DNA of 64,000 nt from Eudorina sp. 2006-703-Eu-15. Lineage: Eukaryota; Chlorophyta; Chlorophyceae; Chlamydomonadales; Volvocaceae. A program made the translations under genes and the position numbers. Below the pieces are notes generated by a model. That model made no database searches, was not told the origin of the DNA, and worked only from the letters and a program-made list of their open reading frames with translations. The stretch covers positions 69,501-133,500 of the forward strand of contig BDSI01000152.1 in the NCBI GenBank assembly GCA_003117195.1. Reading direction: 5' to 3'. Positions 1 through 11,928 of this stretch are shown piece by piece. Every line of letters starts with the position of its first letter. Position 1 is the stretch's first letter.

Positions 1-3000
1 GGGGCGGCCGTCACTGCTCCCCCCGCATACCGGGGGAGCTCTGGCCAGCAGCAGCAGCACCCGCAGCAGCAGCACCTGCATCGGGAATCGCAGTCCAGCG
101 GCGAAGCAGAAGTGTACGCAGCGCATGTGGCATTCCACAGGGCTGCTCCGCCGCACGCGGCGCTGCCTGCCGCTGCCGGGGATCCGGCGGTCGCGGGCCT
201 GGCCATGGCCGCGGCTTCCCCCGCCACACCGACCCGACGGCGACGGTTCCAGCAGCTGACCGAGTCGCCCGTGCGGGTGCTCTACTCGGTGCATGCGTCC
301 TTCACGGGGCTCCCGACGGCTGACCCACGGGTCATGCAGGGGCTGTGGCCCTCGCCCCAGGGGCCGCCGCCGGCGCTGGGGCCGGCGAGGTGCGAATCCG
401 CGGTGCAGACAGATGGCCCCCAGGCTGAATGTCCCGTCCGGGCGGAGGCGGTCTCGTCAGCATCCGCGCGGACCAGCGCCGCCGCCGCCTCCGCGTCAGC
501 CTCAGCCACGGCCGCCTGCGCATCCCATGGTGGCAACGCGGCGGGTGAGTTGGCGGGTGAACGGACAGGCGCCAGGGGGGAAGTCAGGGGCGTATGTCCC
601 GACGAGGCGCGAGGTGTCGCTCCCCCGGTCGGCGTTCCACCGATTCCGGACGGCGCGCCTGCTGCGAGCGTCGCCGCCGTGGCTGCCGGCGGGGTCGCGC
701 TTGCGGGCTCCCGCCGTCGATGTAGCGGCAGTGGCAGCGGGCCGGGCAGCCGGCGCGCCAGCCGTGCCAGCAGCGGCAGCGCTTCCCACGACCTGACGGC
801 CAGCGCCGTCCAGCCGGTGTTCACGTTGCAGATCTCGAAGGAGCAGCACCCGCAGTTGCCGCCGCAGCCGCACCCGGCCGGCGTCGGAATGGCCAAGGTT
901 GACATGGCTGCAACCACGGTGGAGGAGGTGGAGGTGGGCAGCAGCTCTCAGGGCAGTGCTCGGGATATCTCTTCTGCGGCCGCTGCTGCTGCTGCTGCTG
1001 CTGCTCCTGGGGCGCTGGGCGGCGGGAACTGCAGCAGCAGTCCCACCACTCGCCAGGCCGGTGCCCAGGACTGGTACATGTCGTCCGTGGGGCTGGACTC
1101 GCAGCTGAAAGCCGGCGGGTTTGTCCTGGCCGCGCCGGCGGGCACGCGTGGCGCAAGGTGGGGTCGCTTCATGATGGCGGTTGGGCGCGAAATAGAGCGG
1201 CCCCTTGGGGTCGGGCAAGATTGCGGGGCTGTGGGTCCGGGCCATGGGGCTGGGCGGGGAGTGGTCGTTGCGGTGGTCAGACGGACGGGGCGGCGGGCGC
1301 CGGGTGCTTTCTCTGAGTGGCAGCCCCTGCTGCCGAGTGTTTGTTATCCCTCCCAGACCGAGGATGACTGTAGTGGTCCTGGAGCGATCCGTGATCGGTA
1401 GCATCAGCTTGCACTTTCGCTTCTCGTTGGGGGGGGGGCCGCGGGCGGATCACGACCATTCCCAAGAGATCATCGTCCCTGTTGAATCCTTAATGTTTAA
1501 CCCGCCGAAACCGAGTATGTAGATAAGAGACCCGCCCAAACCGAGTGTGTTTATTTTCCCCCGAGAGATCGCCGTCATGGGGTGCGCCGTTGGTCTTAAC
1601 ACGGAGGGCGGGGTGTGGTGTCCTCATCCCTTGCCCGCAGGGACGAGCATTCCCCAACCGTGTCCACTCCAGCCAGCTCCTCGGCGCTGTCGCCCTGGCC
1701 CAGCAGCACCCAGGACGCCTCGCCGTCCGCCGGCGAGGTCACCCAGGTCACCCACCTGCCCTTCGGCCCCTCGCCGGGCGCACCGTCGTGCAGCGGCTCG
1801 AGCGCCGCGGCCACCCGCAGCGCGGCTGTGCCCGGGTTCGTTGCCGGGTTTGGCGTTTTTAAGATGACCCCCAGCGCGGCGCCCGCCCTCCCCGAGCCGG
1901 AGGCCACTGGCCACGAGGAGGAGGCGCCCCTGCTGGGCCGCGCGGGTAGATCCAGTGGCTGCGGCCTTGCGGTGATCCAGCCCGGGGCCGTCTGGTCCGG
2001 TGGCGCAACAGCGGCGCCCGTCGCCGAGATCTCCACCGGGCCGTCCGCCGACGAGCCTGGCATCCGGCCGGTGGCTGTGCCGCCGGGTTATGGCCGACAG
2101 CCGGAGCTCCGAGTGGCGGCCGGGCAGGTCTCCTCTGCCTCACGGGGCAGCGGCAGTAGCAGCATCGACTCGCCCACCCTGTCGCCAAGCACCACTGGCG
2201 GCTCCGTGGGTTCGGGGTTGTACTCGCGCATGATCAGCGAGGCCAGCAGCAGGGGCCGGGGCGGGGGCTGCGGTGGCGGCGCAACCGGGGACGTGGACGG
2301 GGCCTCAGACCGCGTCCTTGCCGCCAGTGGATCTGCTTCTGGCGGCGTGGACGGCGACGCGGAGGCCCGTACTGCCGGAGGCGGCGGTGCGGAAGAGGTC
2401 CGGGGCGGGGCTGTTGGCATCTCCTCGCGGGGTAGCGCGGGGGCCATTACGGAGGGTCCCTCGGACGATGGGGTCAGCAGCAGCACCAGGGACAGAGGGG
2501 CGCTGAAGGGGGCGGATTCGGAGCAGCGGCTGCTGTCGTCGGAGGTGCCGCTGTCGGCGGAGCCCCCGGCGCGCTGGCCGCGGCTCGGCGCATTCGCCGC
2601 CGCCGCAACCGCCGCCACGTCGTCGGGGGCTAGCAGCCCCAGCGCCAGCCCCGCGCAGCGGCAGCTACAACACCAGCAGGATGACGGTGATGGTACGTAC
2701 GATGGTGGTGATCCTAGCGGCGGCGGCTGCATGGCCCGCCGCGCCCCCGACACGGGCGACTCGGCCGCTGCCGAGGCCGCATCGCGCCTCACGCTGGGCA
2801 GCGACACCGCCGATGACATGGTGTGGCTGCTGGGGGGCCCTGCGGCCGCGCACGCCAGTGACGAGCCCGGCGGCGCAGACACCGAGGCCGCCGACTCGGC
2901 GCCCGACTCGCCCCGCATGCCCCCGCCGCCCTCCATCGCCAGCAGCACCAGCAACCAATCGTCGCCGCGGACGTGCAGCCGCGGACTCAGGGCGACGTAC

Positions 3001-5231
3001 GGCACGCTGTGGGACCAGGCGGCGGCGGAGATGGAGGCGGAGGCGGCAGCCCGCCGCCGGTCCGCAAGCCGGCTGTCCAGCAGCGGCAGCTGCGGGGGCC
3101 GCCGAGCAGGGCAGGGCAGCCGCCTGGCGCCTCGGGCGGGGCCGGGCTCCTGCGCCTCGTCCGCGTCGTCCTCGGTGTGCAGCGGCGCACGATGTCGGCG
3201 TGCCGACGGCTCCTGGCCGGACGGCAACCAGCTGGCCACGCCGCTGTCTTCGGGTGCTTGCGGCTCGGCGGCGGACCGGGCGGCAGCCGCAAACGCCCGA
3301 GCTCTGAACACCAGCAGCGCAGGCAGCAGCAGCAGCAACAGCAGCAGCCGCGGAAGCGGCACGTCTGGCAGCAGCGGCGGCGGCGGCGCTTCGGCGGTGG
3401 GGCGCGGGTTTAGTGCCGGGCTGCTGGGTGGAGCGGCTGAGGCCGAGGTGGGGGGTGTGGTGGACAGCCCCTCGGGTGTCAGCCAAAGGGGTGAGGGTGG
3501 AGGCGCGGCTGCGGCGGCGGCGGCCTCAATGGTCGGCTCGCAAGCAGTCGACAGCCCCGCGCCGCACCCCCGTACCTCACTGAGCTCGGGAACCGCCGCC
3601 GCCCCGGGAACGCCCGTGTCACCCGACCTGTCGGACATCTCCTCGCCGGGTTGCGGCGGCACCCCCTATGTGTACGGCACTCTGTACCACCAGGACACCG
3701 GCGGTGAAGGGCCGCTCGCGGAGCCGTGCCGTGTCGGCGGCGCAGGCGCGGGCGCGGCGGGCGGCGCAGGTCCGGGGGCAGGTCCAGGGGCGGGGGAGGG
3801 CCAGGCGGATGACCTGTTCCAGAACCCACTGTACAGCACCCCCCGGCAGTTGACCCCGGCCGACGCGGCGGCCTCGGAACCGCTGCAGCACCAGCAGCAG
3901 CGGAACTGCAACGGCGCCATCGCGCTGTCCCTCGCGCAGTACTCCGAGGGGCAGTCGTACGGCGGTCTTGACGGCAACGGCACCGGCTCGTCCACCTGCA
4001 CGTCCTCCCCGGAGGTCAACAGCGCCCTGCAGCAGCCGGACCCCCAGCCCGGGGTCCCACCCGGGGAGGAGGTGGGACCCGCCGTCGTCGCCGGACGGCG
4101 AAGGACGAGGGAGGAGGCGGCCACGTCGTCGTACCGGCACGATGACGGCACCGGCGCGGGCGCGGCGGAGGATGCCGGCGCGTCCGGCCAGGAAGCGGCT
4201 GCCGCGGCCGGCGGCGGGGCCGGCAGCAGCGCAGACTCGCCGCCGCAGAACCCCAAGCGCCTGCGGATGCAGCCGGAAGTACTGCTCCCGGCGGCGGCCA
4301 GTGCTCCCGCGGACCTCCTGGCGCACTCGCAGCCGCCCAGCTCGCCCCGCTCCCCGGAACAGCAGCACCTGGATCAGCAGCACCAGCCCCAGCGGATGGC
4401 CCGGCAGATGAGCACCCCAGCGGCCCTCAAGGGGGCCCGGGGGCTGCCGCTGGTGAGCCCCCTGATGGTCCTAAACCCCACCTACGCCCAGTCCGCCGCG
4501 TCGCAGTCCGCCGGCGCCTCCTCCGCGGTCGACTCGCCGCCGCAGGGGCCCCAGGCGGGGAGGGAGGAAGAGGAGGTGGCGTCGACGCAGGTGGGACCTA
4601 TGGGCCTGGTGGTGGCGGCGGCGGCGGCGGCCGCTTCGGGGGCTCATCCGGAACCGCAGCTGCAGGCCCCGGAACTCGAGACCATGGCGACTCCGTTCTC
4701 GGCGGCCATGCCAGCAGAGGTTGCCGCCGACGCAAGGGCGGCAGTGGTGCTGGCGTCGGAAGCACCTCGGGCGGCGAACGTCCGCAGGCGCGACACCGGC
4801 GACACGAAGTGGGAGGGGGGCTTCGCCGGGTCGGAGCCGCGCACGCCTCTGCATCTCTCGCCGCGCTACCTCAGCGTCCAGGAGCACGAGTGGGCCGGTG
4901 TGCAGGTGGGTTGGGAGCTCGGGGTTTCTTGGCTGGCGCCTGGCGTTTGATGTGGCGTGTGCTTCGTGGTGCGCCTGTTTCGGAGTGCGGGCCTGGAGCT
5001 GACACACGGGTGTTGTGTTGTTTGTCTTTCCCCCGCCTGCCACGGCTGACGGCGCAGGGTTCGCCATCGAGTCAGCAGGCGGCCCATGCCGCGGAGCTGC
5101 TGCGACATGCCAACGACGCGGTGGATGGCGCCCGGGATGCGGTGCAGCGAGGCGACGCCCGGTGGCTGGCGCGCGTTACCGCCACGCTGCAGGCCGTGCA
5201 GTCGGCGCTGGACGCGCTCCGAGAGTTTTGA
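1..5231 (+). CDS. Large low-complexity protein, unknown function (5' partial)
   Basis: Three exons are phase-consistent: 1-1157 (open to the window edge, so the 5' end is outside), 1641-4905 and 5058-5231, ending in TGA. Introns are GTGGGG...CCGCAG (codon split 2+1) and GTGGGT...GCGCAG (phase 0). At least 1,530 residues are encoded. No catalytic domain is recognised. Composition is dominated by Ser, Ala, Gly, Gln and Pro runs. Short motifs recur: acidic-DSP sites (SIDSPTLSP, VVDSPSG, AVDSPAPHP, SADSPPQNP, AVDSPPQGP) that look like proline-directed phosphorylation sites, and YGTL/NPLY/NPTY tyrosine motifs (TYGTLWDQ, VYGTLYHQ). A basic stretch near NPKRLRMQ could be a nuclear signal. The last exon is an ordered, probably helical tail of about 57 residues ending ALDALREF. 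The gene is likely real because the exons stay open in one frame through about 5 kb, but function and start are unknown. Confidence 0.6.
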
Positions 5232-5283
5232 TCGTCGATTGAAGTTGGCTGGTGAATCTCGCTTGATTCGAGCGGTTGGCTGC

Positions 5284-5288
5284 TGTAA
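5284..5288 (+). terminator. TGTAA polyadenylation signal
   Basis: TGTAA lies 53 bp after the stop of the gene ending at 5231. TGTAA is the usual volvocine poly(A) signal. Confidence 0.55.
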
Positions 5289-5770
5289 AGGCAGAGGTTG
5301 TCGGTCTGCCCTAGTGCCAGTGTGCCTGCCTCCTGTGAACCGTTGTTCGTTTGGGCTTTGGGGGTCGGTTGTACGGACGCGAGTTCAGTTGGAAGCGAAC
5401 TGTGACCGAGTTGTGAACGTCACATTTCATTAACTTTGCGCGCGGTGAGCATCATATTTTAGCACATAACTGTATAGATTGTGATTTTTGTGCATGATAA
5501 CTTAGAAGAGGCGCTTCTAGACATAATGTCGCGTTTGCGCGAGGCTGGCATGCGCGCGGTCGCTATGTTGAAAGATGGCTACCCCACAAACATCCAGCTA
5601 GGGACTGTAAGGTCCGCTCTTGCTTGCAATTTGCGGTCGGTTTCGACTTTGTCAAGCGACTTGCAGCAGCCTTCCACAAGTGGCCAAGATATCGTCACAG
5701 GCTGGCTGGGCAGGGAAATTAAGCCTGGCAAAAAGAAAGGTACTATGGGCACGGCTGACGGCACAAGAAC

Positions 5771-6656
5771 ATGGAACTAAAACAACTTGTTTCCTCGTCC
5801 TCGTCGTGCTGGCCTCCAGACCCGCCGCTGTCCTGGATGTACATGCGAGAAGGCCCAGATGGTGTCAAACGATTCATGCCCTGGTCGGAGCGCTTGATAT
5901 GGGGCACTGTGTTTGGCGGAATCGCATTCTTTTTCGGACCCAGAATATATAAGGCGCGTCAGCAAGCGGCACAGGAGCGCGAAGTGAGTAGAATTACATC
6001 TCAGTTAACAGCATGGGGGCAACGGCCGTACGAGAACGTGCCATGCTCGTGTATGCGTCGCAGGCGGCGCAACGACGGGAGGCGGAGCTCACAGAAAAGC
6101 GGCTTGTGGCTGCACGCGTGCTGCTGTCAGGCAAGAGCTGGGTACACGACGAGTCGGAGCCCTTTGAGGGCATGACGCCCAAGCAGATTGTGGAGTTCAT
6201 CCGCACGCACAGCATCAACCCGGAGGACCCGTTCGAGGTGCGTGTGACGAGCGACCCGCAGCGATAGCAACACGCTGGTTATAGGGTCAGGGGCCACCCG
6301 CCGCCCCACTGCGCCCCATCAGTAGGGTAGGGCCGGGTATCGTGGGGAGTTGCGCTCGGCTCATACGGAAAATGGCGCTTTTAAACCTCAACCCTGCGCC
6401 CAGAAGCGCCCAGTTACATGCCACTGCTCCCGTACAGCACATGTCAACTCATGAGCACGGGATTTGAACATATGGGTTGAGTTCTTTTAATTGGTTGCGC
6501 TCGTCAAACGATTCCGCTGCGGCGGACTGTCGTCGGCGTACTGCACTTTGTCACTGACATGCGGGCTTGCTCACTGTACCCTGTTTTGTATTGGTGCAGG
6601 GGATGTCTCCGGAGGAAATAGACGAGTTCGTGCGGAAGACAGGGATCGAGGGTTGA
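5771..6656 (+). CDS. Small single-pass membrane protein with duplicated C-terminal motif
   Basis: Three exons, 5771-5983, 6064-6237 and 6600-6656, all join in phase 0 (donors GTGAGT and GTGCGT; acceptors CGCAG and TGCAG) to give 147 residues. Residues 20-40 contain a WMYMREGPDG...MPWSER segment. Residues 42-58 (LIWGTVFGGIAFFFGPR) form one membrane span, followed by a charged Ala/Gln/Glu/Arg helix that runs across the first splice site. The C-terminus holds two related motifs, PFEGMTPKQIVEFI and, across the second splice site, PFEGMSPEEIDEFV. The topology (short N-terminus, one span, coiled tail) resembles small organelle inner-membrane proteins, but I recognise no family and there is no clear presequence. 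The ATG at 5771 (context aacATGg) was chosen as the first in frame before the conserved-looking segment; an extra upstream exon cannot be excluded. Confidence 0.65.
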
Positions 6657-6678
6657 TTGCGGCATGGATGCTTCTGTG

Positions 6679-6683
6679 TGTAA
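6679..6683 (+). terminator. TGTAA polyadenylation signal
   Basis: TGTAA is 22 bp after the TGA at 6654-6656, which supports the three-exon model of the small membrane protein rather than a stop at 6267. Confidence 0.5.
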
Positions 6684-7062
6684 CCTCGTGGCACACGGCG
6701 GCATTAGCGCGTGCGTGACTGGTGGTGTGCCGGAGAATGAGACATCGCTGGTTGTGTCATTTACCAAAGCGACCTAGGCGCAAACTCATGGATTCTGGCC
6801 GGCGATTATGGTCCGAGAAGTTGTTGCTGTACTGCACATCCCCCGGTGTACGGTGTCCTGGCCGTTTTCGACGTCGTACAACGTCGACATTTAAGAGGAC
6901 TTGAATCCACAAACGTGTAACGTCTGTCGCCATATATTGTTCTTCATATTCACCTGCGGTACTTGGCCTCGTTGCATTTGCGTACGCTGTTTCGATAGCA
7001 GGTTTCCGTTGTTTGCCGCCGCCGTATTCGCGCCGCCCTATTTCGGCGCTGCGTGCGACAGC
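6684..7062. other. Intergenic spacer
   Basis: No gene seen. This is AT-richer DNA between the poly(A) site of the small membrane protein gene and the promoter of PRMT10. Confidence 0.5.
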
Positions 7063-7069
7063 TATATAA
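7063..7069 (+). promoter_or_regulatory. TATA-box candidate for PRMT10
   Basis: TATATAA in the context gacagcTATATAActac, 117 bp upstream of the PRMT10 ATG. This spacing suits a TATA box with a 5' UTR of about 85 nt. Confidence 0.45.
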
Positions 7070-7179
7070 CTACTGCTCGAGATCTGGCGCTCGTTAGGTT
7101 TCGTCTCGGGCGCTTACTGGCTCATAGGTCTACAGAACCTTTGCCGATCCAAAACGCTGTCCGCGTAACCCGCACAAAA

Positions 7180-10100
7180 ATGGCTGCAAAGGCTCCGGTC
7201 AAGGTGTCGGAACTTGATGGCGAGGCTCCTGAAAGCACTGACTTCGCGAACTACTTCTGCACCTATGCTTACATTTATCACCAGGTGCGCGCTCGAGCGC
7301 GTTTGCTTTCCCGGGACGCCTGTGAGCGCGTTGCAGTGAACAAAAGATGATATTCATGAAACTCAGACGCAATATAGCAGTCCATGGAGAAGCGACTGCT
7401 TTCGGAACGGCGCGTTGGTTAGGTTGCGACAGGTGGCTGACTGACATCGCATGCATGAAATAACTCAGTCTATTTCTATTATCTTATGTACATACCAACA
7501 TGATTGCACCGTTTTGCCCTCGCCTCTGTGCTTGTATAAACGCCGTGCGCCCTTTCCCGCCCGCGCCGCGTTGCGCACTGTTGCCCGCGCAGAAAGACAT
7601 GCTGGAGGACCATAAGCGAACAGGCGCCTATTACCAGGTGGGTTTGAGAAGGAAGGGGAGGTGACTGCTTCCGCCCGCGAACGCGAGGGCTTGTGTTGTG
7701 TGCTCTGCAAGGTTGCGTCGATGTCGATGGTCGCGATGTCGCGGGAGGGATGGCATCCGTACCTACACTGAATTGTATCGGTCACCACACCGCCCCAATC
7801 TCCCGACACAGCTCAGCAGTGCGGATCCATAAGGCCCTGGGAGCCCTTGCAGCGGTGGTCAAGGAAGCCCTTGCCTCTTGCGGGGCAGCGACCTGAACTT
7901 GCAAAAACCAATGCGATGCCCGCCTGACATCCCCGCGGGGCTGCCACCCGGTGGATCTGGGGTTTGGGGAGTCGCCAACCGACGACCCGAGGCCCACCCG
8001 AATAGCCCCCTGTACGCTGCCCGCCCCGCCCGGCTCCCTCCGTCGTCTGAACACCCTCTCGGGCCCCTCCTGCCGCAATTCTCTGATCGGTCTCTTGCCG
8101 GCCCTTCCCCCACACCACCACACTACCGCAGGCAGTCCTCTCCAACAAGCGGCAGTTCCAGGGCAAGGTGAGGCACCGCGTGCCGTGGGTGTCGGCCAGG
8201 GGCCGTATCGGGGAGGGGGGGCGCCGTCCCACGGCGCCATCCAGCAGCGCACCCCGGCAAGCAACCCGGTTGCCAGCATCATGCCTCCCTCGGCAACCGG
8301 CGCCTGCAGCCGCCGGCGGCAGCGGGGGAATCCTCAGCCACTGCGGGGCTGAATGAGAGCGCGATGGGGGCCTGTGCGGAACCCGGACAGCTTGACGGCC
8401 GGAGACATCATCAGGGGCCATTTGGGTCGATCCGGGCGAATGTTAAGATGGTCCCATTCCCCGACAGCACAGCTCGGAACGTACTGGTGCGCGCCGGCGG
8501 GGCACGTGCGCGTATGGCGATGGTTAAGCGAGATGGCCCACACCCCGTTGACCTACACAGCCTGGTGGTCCCCGTCTGCGGTCAGGCCGGGTAGCCCACG
8601 GGGACCCAATCGACCCCATCTTACTCCCATCTGGGTCGGGCTTGAATGTCCGGTCAGGATGTCCTAATTTGTGGATTCGTGTAATCCATGGGGGTCCATG
8701 GACTGGGTGACTGGCGGGCGGCTCGGGGCCTTTCGCTAACTCCTGGGGTGGACGTCGTCCGTCCGTCCGTCTGCAGGTGGTGCTGGATGTGGGTACGGGC
8801 AGCGGCATCCTGGCCATCTTTGCGGCCAAGGCGGGGGCCAAGAAGGTGTACGCGGTGGAGGCCACCAACATGGCCAAGCACGCGCGGGCGCTGGTGGAAC
8901 ACAACAAGGTGCGGCTGTGTCGAGTGTGTGTGTCTGTCTGTGAATGTGGTTTGTGCGTGCATGCTTATGGATTGGACATCGGCACATTTACAGCGACAGA
9001 ACACAGACAGGCGACGGACGAGCCGCGGATACGACAGGGTCGAAACAAGCCGGGTGCCGGTGCCAGGGGCCTAAGGGGAGGTGGCAGCACGGGGGCGGGG
9101 GATGGTGGAGGGGAGGGGGGGCATGTGAGGTGTGGTGGAGGCGGCTATACGGGGGCGAACTGGAGGTGGTGTTAGGGGTTACTGTCGCCGGGCATGGGGC
9201 TGGGCGGATAGCGGGCCTTATGCGGGCGGGTCCCGGGGGCGTGGGCCTGGGGGATCCCGGTCCGCCTCCGTAGGGACGTTAGACCGCACTACTGGGGGGC
9301 TGTAGTCCTGGGGGACTGGCGCCGGCAGCTGCCGTCCGCTGGCCAGCCGCAGTGCTTTCATCCCCTTGGCCCTCACTGCCCGCCCGCCCGCCCGCCCGCT
9401 CCCCCCCCAGTTGAGCCACGTGGTGGAGGTGATCCAGGGCACCATCGAGTCCATCTCCCTCCCCGAGAAGGTGGACATCATCATCTCGGAGTGGATGGGC
9501 TACTTCCTGCTGCGGGAGAGCATGCTGGACTCGGTCATCGTCGCCCGCGACCGCTTCCTGGCGGCCGGAGGGGCCATGTTCCCCTCGCATGCGGCCATCT
9601 ACATGGCGCCCATCCGCTCCAACCTGGCCAACCAGAGGACCGGGGAGTTCCAGGTGGGGGAAGGGGGTTGAAGGGGGCAGGGGGAGGTGGTGTAGGTCGT
9701 TGGTGGACAAATGTAAACGGCGCTGACTGCCAGGGTAAAGGTGGGAGGGGAGAGGAAGAGGGGAGAGGAGGAGGGGAGAGGCAGGGAAGGGAGGGGCTGC
9801 GGGAGGGAGGTACGGGGAATGTGGGACACTTGATAATGACGTGTTCAGCGAGCAACCCGCCCGAACCTATCTGAACGTGTCTTATCTGTGCGCGTCGGGG
9901 GACGAGGCCGGATTGAGACGGGGCGATGACGTGGTATGACCCGGGGATGACCACCCGGGGGTTGATGTCGCGCCAACGGCCGGTGGGGCGGTCGGTCGTC
10001 AGACAGCGAGAAAGCGGATTCCGCTTGCTTGCTCACAGACCCAAGTCTGTTTTCTCCCTTCCGTCTCTTGTCTCCGCTGGCGCCACCCCGGGGGGCTGCT

Positions 10101-11928
10101 GCCCCGCTCGGTGTCCTCCTCACAACGCGGAGCTCGCTGACCCCCGCCCGCCCGCCCGCCCGGCCGTCCTGTGCAGGGCTCTATGGAAGGCTGGGCGGAG
10201 TTCCTGCAGGAGATGCAGCACTACTACCAGGTGGGGCGGGGGTGGGGGGATGGGGGTGGGGTCGCAGACTTACTCGAGATTCGCCGGACGGGCCGGTCAC
10301 GTGGGCGGGCTCAGGGGGCCTGGGCTGGGGTGCCGCGGTGGAGCGGTGGAGCGGCCACCCCGGTAGGTAGGTAAGGAGGGAGGGAGGGAGGGAGGGAGGG
10401 AGGGAGGTGGCGCCGGTAGGCAGCGCAGTGGGGAGACGGTGGGCGAGTGGACAACAACCCGCAATGGCCAGATCGGAGGCGTCCGCGCAGCACATCCCGC
10501 TGTCGCTGTCTACTCGCTGGCAATCCTCCCCCACATCGTGTAGCGCTTCATTCCGCCCTTCTTTCCCCCCGCGGCCCTCCCGCGGCCCTCCCACGACCTC
10601 CTGCACCCGGTGCGGCCTCCGCGACCCCCATTCCGGCCCCCCCCGGTTTTCCGCCCCCCTTCAGGTGAACCTGGACTGCCTGAGCGACTCTTATCGCACC
10701 GAGCAGAAGGACTACTACCTGCACACCAGCCAATGGACCGACACACACCCGCAGCAGCTGCTGGGGCCGGCCACCCCCTTCATCAAGTACGACCTGCACA
10801 AGGTCACGTTGGACGAGCTCAAGGTGGGGTGCGGGGGAGGAGGAATAGGAGGAGGAGGAGGGCGGAGGAGGGCGGCAAGATGAATTAATTGAGGGCATGG
10901 GGTGGGGCGGACTGGGGGCTGGGGTGGGAGGGGTGGGGCCTGGGGTGGGGCGGAGTGGGGCCTGGGGTGGGAGGGGTGGGGCCTGGGGTGGGGCGGAGTG
11001 GGGCCTTGGGTGGGAGGGGTGGGGCCTGGGGTGGGAGGGGTGGGGGCTGGGGTGGGAGGAGTGGGCCGCGGCGACTCGAAGATAGGACCTGGATCTGGGT
11101 TTCTTCCTGACACCGTACGGCAGCGTACAGCGATAAGGGGGCTCGTACCTCGCGTTCGCGACGTACCTGCGCCCCATCTCTCCCTCCTCTCTTCCCCACG
11201 CCACCTAGAACACCAGCGGCCCCCACGTCCTGCCCATCCGCTCATGGCCCCTCCCCCCCCATCGAGACACTCGCCCCCGCACCCCGTCCCCTGCTCCCCC
11301 CAGGCGCCCCTCTGCTCCGAGTTCGTGCTCCACATGGCGGATGGCGGCCCCGTGGACGCCCTGTGCGGCTTCTTCGACGTGTGGTTTCGGGGCAGTGAGG
11401 AGAACCCCGTGGACAACGAGATCCGCTTGTCGACCGGGCCGGACCCCACGGGTGGGTGGGGGTGGGGGTGGGGGGGCTGGTGGCTGCTGGTCTCCGGAGC
11501 TACCCCTGTATGCCCGTTGGTGCGGGGGGAGGGGGATGCCGGGTGGCGCAAGGGCCGTGGCCAGTCATCGGAAGTGGTCGCGGCAATGGTGTTATTAGGT
11601 TCTCCCGTTCAGGGACAGCTTTCGGCCTCGCCTCCTCCCTCCCCAGCTTGCAAATCCCACTTTCGTCCTCCGCCCCATTCCCCTCGGCCCCCCTCGCCCC
11701 CCTCCCTCCCCCCCCTCAGGCGCCACCCACTGGGGTCAGCAGACCTTCCCGCTGCACCCCCCGATCGACTGCGCCCCGGGGGACCGCTTGCGGGTCAACA
11801 TCGAGGTGACCCGCCGGCAGGACAACCAGCGGCTGCTGCACGTCAAGGCGGGGATCAGCGTGGAGGGCAACTCGATCTACGCGGAGCAGAGCAAAACACC
11901 CAGGAACTTCCGATGGAACATCGAGTAG
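7180..11928 (+). CDS. PRMT10: Type I protein arginine N-methyltransferase, PRMT10 class
   Basis: Transfers methyl groups from S-adenosylmethionine to protein arginines (asymmetric dimethylation). Nine exons: 7180-7284, 7593-7637, 8132-8167, 8777-8908, 9411-9653, 10177-10230, 10665-10823, 11304-11451, 11720-11928. All are phase 0 except the last junction (1+2), giving 376 residues against about 383 in Arabidopsis PRMT10. Visible motifs: N-terminal [18 protein letters not shown] helix; motif [10 protein letters not shown] (about 64-72) for SAM; post-I VYAVEA; double-E loop [13 protein letters not shown] (132-144) with both catalytic Glu; THW loop ATHWGQQ (309-315). The LCGFFDVWF and THWGQQ segments and the lack of extra N- or C-terminal domains place it with plant PRMT10 rather than PRMT1 or CARM1. 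The start has a good context (caaaaATGgc). Introns are G-rich at the donor side; one carries a 21-bp minisatellite. It probably acts in nucleus and cytosol on histone H4 and RNA-binding proteins, as in plants. Confidence 0.95.
10375..10408. repeat. (GGGA)n microsatellite
   Basis: About eight GGGA units within a PRMT10 intron, shortly before the exon at 10665. Confidence 0.8.
10897..11066. repeat. 21-bp G-rich minisatellite in PRMT10 intron
   Basis: About eight imperfect copies of a unit like GGGGCCTGGGGTGGGAGGGGT lie in the intron 10824-11303. The G strand is the transcribed RNA sense, with many GGGG runs capable of quadruplex formation. It translates into long Gly/Trp/Val repeats in all frames, which are spurious. 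Confidence 0.85.

Noticed and set aside
2088..3662. 524-codon minus-strand open frame opposite gene 1
   Set aside because: Mirror image of the Ser/Ala-rich coding strand; no motif and no splice support.
10715..11551. 278-codon Pro/His-rich minus-strand frame
   Set aside because: It is the complement of the G-rich minisatellite and of two PRMT10 exons.
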